Origin: JANNBN01 sp963763885
GTDB taxonomy: Bacteria; Actinomycetota; Acidimicrobiia; Acidimicrobiales; JANYDT01
Length of the DNA: 64,000 bases
Direction of reading: 5' to 3'
Assembly: GCA_963763885.1 (NCBI GenBank)
Contig: CAVXQD010000001.1
Span: 930,001 to 994,000 of the forward strand
Part shown: piece after piece, positions 59,108 to 64,000 of the stretch
How the letters are laid out: every line of letters begins with the position of its first letter
Position numbering within the stretch: position 1 is the stretch's first letter
Program-made: the position numbers and the translations under genes
The notes under the pieces: generated by a model
What the model was told of the DNA's origin: nothing
What the model saw: the letters and a program-made list of their open reading frames with translations, nothing else
Database searches by the model: none

Positions 59108-60241
59108 CTACTTCAGGAACGAAGGAACGTCGAAGTCGTCGTCGTCCCCGAAACCGAGGTCGTCGTCTGTCTTGAAGACGTCATCGGCAGGGTTGGGAAC
59201 CGGGCGCAGCTTGGGCTGGTCCTTTGGCGACCGAGCCGCAGCGGCAGGATCGGCCGGCTTGCCCGCAACAGCGGGCGGCGCCTGGCGCCGATCGTCCCAA
59301 CGATCAAAGCCCGCAGCGATGACAGTGACCCGAACTTCGTCGCCCATGGCGTCGTCGATCACTGCCCCGAAAATGATGTTGGCGTCTGGGTGTGCGACCC
59401 CATGGATGATCTCTGCGGCCTCGTTGACCTCGAACAAGCCAAGGTCAGAGCCGCCGGAGATGTTGAACAAGATTCCTCTGGCGCCCTCAATGGAAGCTTC
59501 GAGGAGCGGGCTTGATATGGCCTGCCGTGCCGCAGCGGCTGCACGTCCGTTGCCCGAGCCGTAGCCGATACCCATCAGAGCGGAACCCGCATCGCTGAGA
59601 ATCATCTTGACGTCGGCAAAGTCGGTGTTGATGAGACCAGGGATGGTGATGAGGTCTGTGATGCCCTGCACTCCTTGCAGGAGCACCTCGTCTGCCATCT
59701 TGAAGGCGTTGACCATGGTGGTCTTATCGCTGGCAACGGTCAACAGACGATCGTTAGGAATCACGATCATGGTGTCGACTTTTTCCTTCAGCTGCGCAAT
59801 GCCAACCTCGGCCTGCACACCACGACGGCGTCCCTCGAAGGAGAACGGCCTGGTGACCACACCAATGGTGAGGGCACCCTGTGACTTGGCAACTTCGGCG
59901 ACAACCGGCGCGGAACCTGTTCCGGTGCCACCGCCTTCGCCTGCCGTGATGAAGACCATGTCGGCGCCCTTGAGCACCTCGTGGATCTCGTCATGGTGCT
60001 CTTCAGCAGCCCGACGACCGACGTCTGGGTCGCTGCCGGCCCCAAGTCCACGGGTGAGTTCACGACCGATGTCGAGCTTGACATCAGCGTCGCTCATCAA
60101 CAGCGCTTGCGCGTCGGTATTGATGGCGATGAACTCGACGCCCTTCAGACCTGCTTCGATCATTCGATTGACCGCGTTGACACCACCACCGCCAGCTCCG
60201 ACGACCTTGATGACTGCGAGATAGTTCTGCGGTGGTACCAC
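59108..60241 (-). CDS. ftsZ: Cell division protein FtsZ
   Basis: The tubulin-like GTPase that forms the division ring, 377 residues. The G-box is GGGTGTGSAPVV at about residues 103-114, the N-terminal GAGGGGVNAVNRM is intact, and the synergy region NADFAD is NTDFADVKMIL. The C-terminal peptide DDDFDVPSFLK matches the FtsZ tail that binds SepF. A very strong AGGAGG lies 7 nt before the GTG start, unlike the many leaderless genes here, consistent with high-level translation of an internal operon gene. Confidence 0.98.
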   Translation of the reverse strand: MVPPQNYLAVIKVVGAGGGGVNAVNRMIEAGLKGVEFIAINTDAQALLMSDADVKLDIGRELTRGLGAGSDPDVGRRAAEEHHDEIHEVLKGADMVFITAGEGGGTGTGSAPVVAEVAKSQGALTIGVVTRPFSFEGRRRGVQAEVGIAQLKEKVDTMIVIPNDRLLTVASDKTTMVNAFKMADEVLLQGVQGITDLITIPGLINTDFADVKMILSDAGSALMGIGYGSGNGRAAAAARQAISSPLLEASIEGARGILFNISGGSDLGLFEVNEAAEIIHGVAHPDANIIFGAVIDDAMGDEVRVTVIAAGFDRWDDRRQAPPAVAGKPADPAAAARSPKDQPKLRPVPNPADDVFKTDDDLGFGDDDDFDVPSFLK

Positions 60242-60263
60242 GGGGAAGCCTCCTGAGGCGCGA

Positions 60264-61427
60264 CTACGGCTTCAGGTTAGAGCCTGCGGGACCCACTGAC
60301 GTGGCATCCCCGTTTACCGTAGCGGATTTGGCATCCGAGGGAAGCGTTCCGGTGGCCGGCCCGGTCGCTGGGTCGACCGCTGGAATGGTGGTTGCACGGA
60401 TCAAAGCGGGCTGATCTGCCACGGTGAGATCCAGGGTCGCAACACCATCAAACGAAACAGCGGTGGAGTCGTCGATCATCGTTGCGAGAGCCCGAAGCTT
60501 CGCGTCCACATCGTCCGCGTGACCAATACGAACCTTTGTCCCTGCCGATGAAATAGCGCCACCTCGCATTTGCACCGTCACACCACCGGCTTCGATCGAC
60601 AACACGTCGATCTCTCTACGAAGCCTCGCCGTTGCCGCGTTGGCGACGTTGAGGAGCGCCGCTATGTCCTTCGAACCCTGGTCAACCTCACGGCCGCCGA
60701 GGTCAAGCAGAGGCAGGTCTGGACGCACCGTACGGGTGTCGAGGACACCACCATGCTGGTCTAGGACAAGCCATCCACCGTTGGAGCGGATTGCGGCCAC
60801 AGCGGAGCGCTCAGAAATTTCGACGACGATTCGGTTGGGCCACTCCTTCCACACCTTGGCGGAATGGATCAATGGGACCTCGGTCAGGCGCGCTTCCAAG
60901 TCCCGGGTCTTGAGGCTCAGCATGGACGGGTGCTCGCCAAGTGCCAAGGTTTGCAACACTGCCTCTTCGTTCAGCCCCGTGAGACCGACCATCTTTACCT
61001 GTTGCACCCGTAAGACAGGCGAGGCCACAACTACCAGCCCTGAACAACCGATGAACAAGCTGCCCAGGACCAAACGAGAACGCCGACGTCGCCGAGCAGT
61101 TCTCGCGTCAATTGCGATGGAAGCCCGACGATCGGTGAATCGCTGGTGCTCAGACGGCTCTACCGCTCTGTGATCCTCGATGATCTGCAAGTGCTCCTGC
61201 GGGTTGCGTAGCGCAGTCGGCTGCTGTTGCGCCCTGACGGCGCGTTCTGAGCGCGTACGTGGCAGCCGAGCAACATCTGGCATTCCACTTTGGTATTGCG
61301 GTGGCAAGAGGTCGTCGCCAGGCCGGAGCCCGTCCGCATCTGCTCCAACGAGAAGCAACTGGTCACCATGGATGATCAGAACCGTGGCCGCCGGATCGAT
61401 CGTTCCATGATCGAGCAAGGTAGTCAT
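60264..61427 (-). CDS. ftsQ: Cell division protein FtsQ
   Basis: A single-pass membrane protein of the divisome. A cytoplasmic N-terminus of about 120 residues, longer than in most species, is followed by one membrane segment (SRLVLGSLFIGCSGLVVVAS), the POTRA domain (VLRVQQVKMVGLTGLNEEAV, and LIHSAKVWKEWPNRIVVEIS) and a FtsQ beta domain. The tail is Pro/Thr/Ala-rich. GGAGG precedes the ATG. It overlaps murB by 4 bp. Assignment relies on domain order and position between murB and ftsZ, since FtsQ diverges in sequence. Confidence 0.88.
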   Translation of the reverse strand: MTTLLDHGTIDPAATVLIIHGDQLLLVGADADGLRPGDDLLPPQYQSGMPDVARLPRTRSERAVRAQQQPTALRNPQEHLQIIEDHRAVEPSEHQRFTDRRASIAIDARTARRRRRSRLVLGSLFIGCSGLVVVASPVLRVQQVKMVGLTGLNEEAVLQTLALGEHPSMLSLKTRDLEARLTEVPLIHSAKVWKEWPNRIVVEISERSAVAAIRSNGGWLVLDQHGGVLDTRTVRPDLPLLDLGGREVDQGSKDIAALLNVANAATARLRREIDVLSIEAGGVTVQMRGGAISSAGTKVRIGHADDVDAKLRALATMIDDSTAVSFDGVATLDLTVADQPALIRATTIPAVDPATGPATGTLPSDAKSATVNGDATSVGPAGSNLKP

Positions 61428-62431
61428 CGTGGGGTCCTCCGGGACGATTGTGGGTTGGGACGCTGCAGTGAGTGAATTCCGAGGGTTTGCACCTCGGCGT
61501 GAAGGGTGACGCCAAAGCGTTCCTGCACAGACTGTGAGACAAAGACAATAAGCGCGCTGATGTCTTCTGCGCTGGCATTCGGATCTGCCTGAATGAAATT
61601 GGCGTGTTTTTCCGAAACGACAGCACTGCCGATTCGGTATCCCTTCAATCCGCAAGCGTCGACGAGCCGGCCGGCAGAGTCACCTGGCGGGTTAGTAAAC
61701 ACCGATCCGCAGTTGGCTCCACCAGGCTGGTGCTCCCTGCGCCAACGGACAATGTCCTTCAGTTCGGCCTCTCCCGACAGAGCATCACCTTGCTGAAGCT
61801 TGAACGTCGCAGACACAACCAGATCGCCATCGATCAGGTTGCTTTGCCGGTACCCCAGGCCAAGTTCACTCGCAGCGAGAGTCATCAGCGCAACAGGGTC
61901 ACCAGGGTCACCAGGGTCACCAGTGTCGCGGGGGCCACCGCTGCGCAGTACGTCAGCAGAAACGAGCGTCGCGGCGATATCGGAACCATGCCCACCAGCG
62001 TTCATCCGAACCCCTCCGCCCACGGACCCCGGCACGCCAACGGCCCATTCCAGCCCAGTGAGTCCCATCGCAACGGTTTGCCGAGCCAGCACAGGCAGTT
62101 TCACCGCTCCCCCGGCGACAACCATGAGCGGGTTCTGCGCTGAGCGTTCGATGGCCTGGAAATCCCCACTCAGCACAACAACACATGCGTCCACGCCGGA
62201 GTCGGACACAAGCAGATTTGACCCCTGGCCAATGGTCACAACTGCAAGTCCTTCCGCACCTGCGGCTTGGACAACATGCACCAGTTCATCGACAGTGCGA
62301 GGCTCAGCCAGCACAACTGCGGGTCCACCGATCCCAAACGTTGTGTATTCCGAAAGACTGACTTCGGCTCGAACGCGTCCGGACAGGTGCGTTAGGCGCG
62401 CCAGCACACGTTCACCCACCGAACCGTTCAC
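61424..62431 (-). CDS. murB: UDP-N-acetylenolpyruvoylglucosamine reductase
   Basis: The FAD enzyme that makes UDP-MurNAc, 335 residues. The FAD-binding part shows TTFGIGGPAVVL, VTIGQGSNLLVSDSG, AVGVPGSVGGGVRMNAGGHG, and GANCGSVFTNPPGDSAG, typical of type I MurB. The late serine acid region is SEKHANFIQ. A 9-bp repeat (61894-61920) inserts GDPGDPGDP in a loop after DVLRSGGPRDT. It overlaps murC and ftsQ by 4 bp each, so translation is coupled along the cluster. Confidence 0.95.
   Translation of the reverse strand: MNGSVGERVLARLTHLSGRVRAEVSLSEYTTFGIGGPAVVLAEPRTVDELVHVVQAAGAEGLAVVTIGQGSNLLVSDSGVDACVVVLSGDFQAIERSAQNPLMVVAGGAVKLPVLARQTVAMGLTGLEWAVGVPGSVGGGVRMNAGGHGSDIAATLVSADVLRSGGPRDTGDPGDPGDPVALMTLAASELGLGYRQSNLIDGDLVVSATFKLQQGDALSGEAELKDIVRWRREHQPGGANCGSVFTNPPGDSAGRLVDACGLKGYRIGSAVVSEKHANFIQADPNASAEDISALIVFVSQSVQERFGVTLHAEVQTLGIHSLQRPNPQSSRRTPR
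61894..61920. repeat. 9-bp tandem repeat in murB, three units
   Basis: CAGGGTCAC occurs three times in a row with a degenerate fourth copy, encoding a GDP-GDP-GDP loop in the reductase. It is a likely length-variable site. Confidence 0.85.
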
Positions 62432-63888
62432 CAGTCGGCCCCACCCGCGGCCAACAACCGGCCAGGTAACTCGGTGAGCACTCCGGCGTTCATCGTGAGG
62501 AGCAAATCTCCTGCCCGCAATGTAGAACGGAGGAAGTGGTCCAGATCGTCTCGATTTTCGATGAGATGAACCGCTGAATCCGGGTGTGCCGCCTTCACCG
62601 CATTCGACACCACGGAGGCATCGATGCCAGGAATCGGCTCCTGCCCCGCTGGGTAGAGCGCCGTGATTACCGTCAGGTCAGCATCAACAAACGAGTCCGC
62701 GAAGTCCGCCCCAACGTCGCGAATTCGCGTGAACCGGTGTGGCTCGAACACAGCGATCACGCGTCCCCAGCCACCAGCGCGGGCGGCAGCCAAAACGGTC
62801 GACACTTCCGATGGTAAGTGCGCATAGTCGTCTACAAACGTCACGCCGTTCGCTTCGCCCCTGTATTCAAACCGTCGACCGACTCCGGTGAATGAGCCAA
62901 GGCCTTGCGCAATTTGACCTGGGTCCGCGCCCATGCGGTGCAACAACGCAAACACTCCGGCTGCGTTTCGAGCATTGTGAAGACCGGGCACTTGCAGATC
63001 CAACTCAGCGATGGTCTCCCCCTGACATGCGATGGCACACCGCGTGCGGAGACCTTCAGCAACTGCGTTGGTGATGCGGTAATCGGCATCGGCAGAAAAT
63101 CCGTACCCGACAATCTGATCCCGACGCGCGCCGTTCGGACCTGCGCCGACACGCTCGATCAGCGCCCGGCACCCCGCGTCGTCGACGCAGAGAGCGCTTG
63201 GACCGTTTCCCTGTTCGACAAAACGGTCGAACGCTGCGCACAAATGCTCCATGTCGCCGTGGAAATCAAGATGATCGGCTTCGATGTTCGTGACAACCGT
63301 GAAGTCAGCGTTGAAACGAAGGAACGAGTTGTCTGACTCGTCGGCCTCTACCACCAAGAGGTCGGACTGTGTCCATTGAACACCGGTCCCGAGACCGTTG
63401 ACCACTCCCCCAACGATGAACGATGGGTCCCAGCCAATTTGTTGGGTGGCGTAGGTCGCCATCGCTGATGTGGTGGTCTTGCCGTGCGTCCCAGACACTG
63501 CCACCACCCTCCTGATTCGGCCAAGCGCCTCCATCACTTCTGGGCGTCCGGCGACCGGGATGGATCTGCGCAGCGCTTCGTCAAGTTCGACGTTTCCTGG
63601 CTTGACCGCTGTTGACACCACCACCAGATCAGGATCGCCAAGGTGGGCGGCATCGTGACCGACGTGGATGGTGAATCCATCTGCGCGTAGCTGGTCTACG
63701 GCGTCCGACTGCGTCTGATCACTGCCGGAAACCTGCCATCCAAGCGATCGCAGAATGCGACAAATGGCGTTCATCGCGGCCCCGCCGGCTGCGATTACGT
63801 GCGCACGTCCGGGAGGTACGGCGCCGGAAAGGTCTGGGACAACCCTTCCTGCCTCGCCACCTCTCAGGATCAATGGAACATCAGCCAT
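62428..63888 (-). CDS. murC: UDP-N-acetylmuramate-L-alanine ligase
   Basis: Adds L-alanine to UDP-MurNAc with ATP, 486 residues. The N-terminal Rossmann region is HVIAAGGAAMNAICRIL (a slightly unusual form of HFIGIGGAGMS), the ATP site is VSGTHGKTTTSAM at about residues 131-143, and the central motif DESDNSFLRF and FVDDYAHLPSEV follow; the last has Leu where most have His. The ATG at 63888 was chosen because it starts just before the conserved domain. It overlaps murB by 4 bp and the preceding gene by 8 bp. Confidence 0.95.
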   Translation of the reverse strand: MADVPLILRGGEAGRVVPDLSGAVPPGRAHVIAAGGAAMNAICRILRSLGWQVSGSDQTQSDAVDQLRADGFTIHVGHDAAHLGDPDLVVVSTAVKPGNVELDEALRRSIPVAGRPEVMEALGRIRRVVAVSGTHGKTTTSAMATYATQQIGWDPSFIVGGVVNGLGTGVQWTQSDLLVVEADESDNSFLRFNADFTVVTNIEADHLDFHGDMEHLCAAFDRFVEQGNGPSALCVDDAGCRALIERVGAGPNGARRDQIVGYGFSADADYRITNAVAEGLRTRCAIACQGETIAELDLQVPGLHNARNAAGVFALLHRMGADPGQIAQGLGSFTGVGRRFEYRGEANGVTFVDDYAHLPSEVSTVLAAARAGGWGRVIAVFEPHRFTRIRDVGADFADSFVDADLTVITALYPAGQEPIPGIDASVVSNAVKAAHPDSAVHLIENRDDLDHFLRSTLRAGDLLLTMNAGVLTELPGRLLAAGGADW

Positions 63889-64000
63889 GAACCGATCCCC
63901 GCATTGACGGGTGAGGAACTTTGGTCCGCCGGCGGTCCGATCCTCTCCGAGCGATGTCCAACAACACGCCAAGCGCTGTCATGAGAGAAACGAACGCCGT
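63881..64000 (-). CDS. ftsW: FtsW/RodA-like C-terminus, partial
   Basis: The last 39 codons of a gene reaching the window edge. The frame ends TAFVSLMTALGVLLDIARRG and then a basic tail, closely matching the final membrane segment and cytoplasmic tail of FtsW-type peptidoglycan glycosyltransferases. Its stop overlaps the murC start by 8 bp. In most bacteria murG separates ftsW and murC; it is absent here. Only 40 codons are visible, so the call is provisional. Confidence 0.55.
   Translation of the reverse strand, partial: TAFVSLMTALGVLLDIARRGSDRRRTKVPHPSMRGSVHG

Overview
The window looks like a chromosomal segment of an actinomycete, most likely of the class Acidimicrobiia. This is inferred from gene content, not from a database search. 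The supporting genes are a bacterial proteasome activator (Bpa/PafE), DivIVA and SepF beside ftsZ, menaquinone genes (menG, menA), a class III-type alcohol dehydrogenase and a MauE-like protein. GTG starts are frequent. At a dozen transcription units a -10-like hexamer lies only 6-8 nt before the start codon, which points to widespread leaderless mRNAs.

1-28 kb is mainly metabolic. A carnitine-type pair (beta-keto acid cleavage enzyme plus 3-hydroxyacyl/carnitine dehydrogenase) is followed by a CobW GTPase, a small P-loop kinase, a hydantoinase A-like protein, a DUF4432/DMT transporter/alkyl-sulfatase-like operon, a dienelactone hydrolase, an aminotransferase and an acyl-CoA synthetase. Next come a SoxR regulator with a clear operator driving a Rieske fusion protein, an ATP-grasp pseudogene, an acyl-CoA dehydrogenase, a decayed tRNA-like sequence beside a RHH/MazF toxin-antitoxin pair, a secreted protein, an alpha/beta hydrolase with a damaged 5' end, an alcohol dehydrogenase, an ABC-F ATPase, menG, a large Ig-like surface protein, menA, mauE and an alkyltransferase-like protein.

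28-46 kb is a cell-surface polysaccharide locus, almost all on the minus strand: a pseudogenised GT2, a serine-acetyltransferase-like hexapeptide enzyme, WecG/TagA transferase, Wzx-like flippase, Wzz-like chain-length protein, GT2 synthase, a P-loop-less tyrosine-kinase-like protein, GH44 glycanase, an ACP/FkbH/acetyltransferase module, a GT39-like membrane transferase and a catalytically dead ABC-like protein. A divergent initiating sugar-phosphate transferase has a frameshifted 5' part and ends at a strong terminator.

46-64 kb is core housekeeping: patatin, dnaE, bpa, an Rrf2 regulator, then a minus-strand cell-division/cell-wall cluster reading ftsW(partial)-murC-murB-ftsQ-ftsZ-pgeF-yggS-sepF-divIVA, followed by a DksA-type protein, lspA and an RluA-family pseudouridine synthase.

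The most unusual signal is a dispersed element of about 60 bp. One copy forms the 3' end of the cobW gene, one lies between the flippase and wzz genes, and five exact 66-bp tandem copies sit in frame inside the P-loop kinase gene, inserting 110 repeated residues between its ATP-binding helix and its next core strand.
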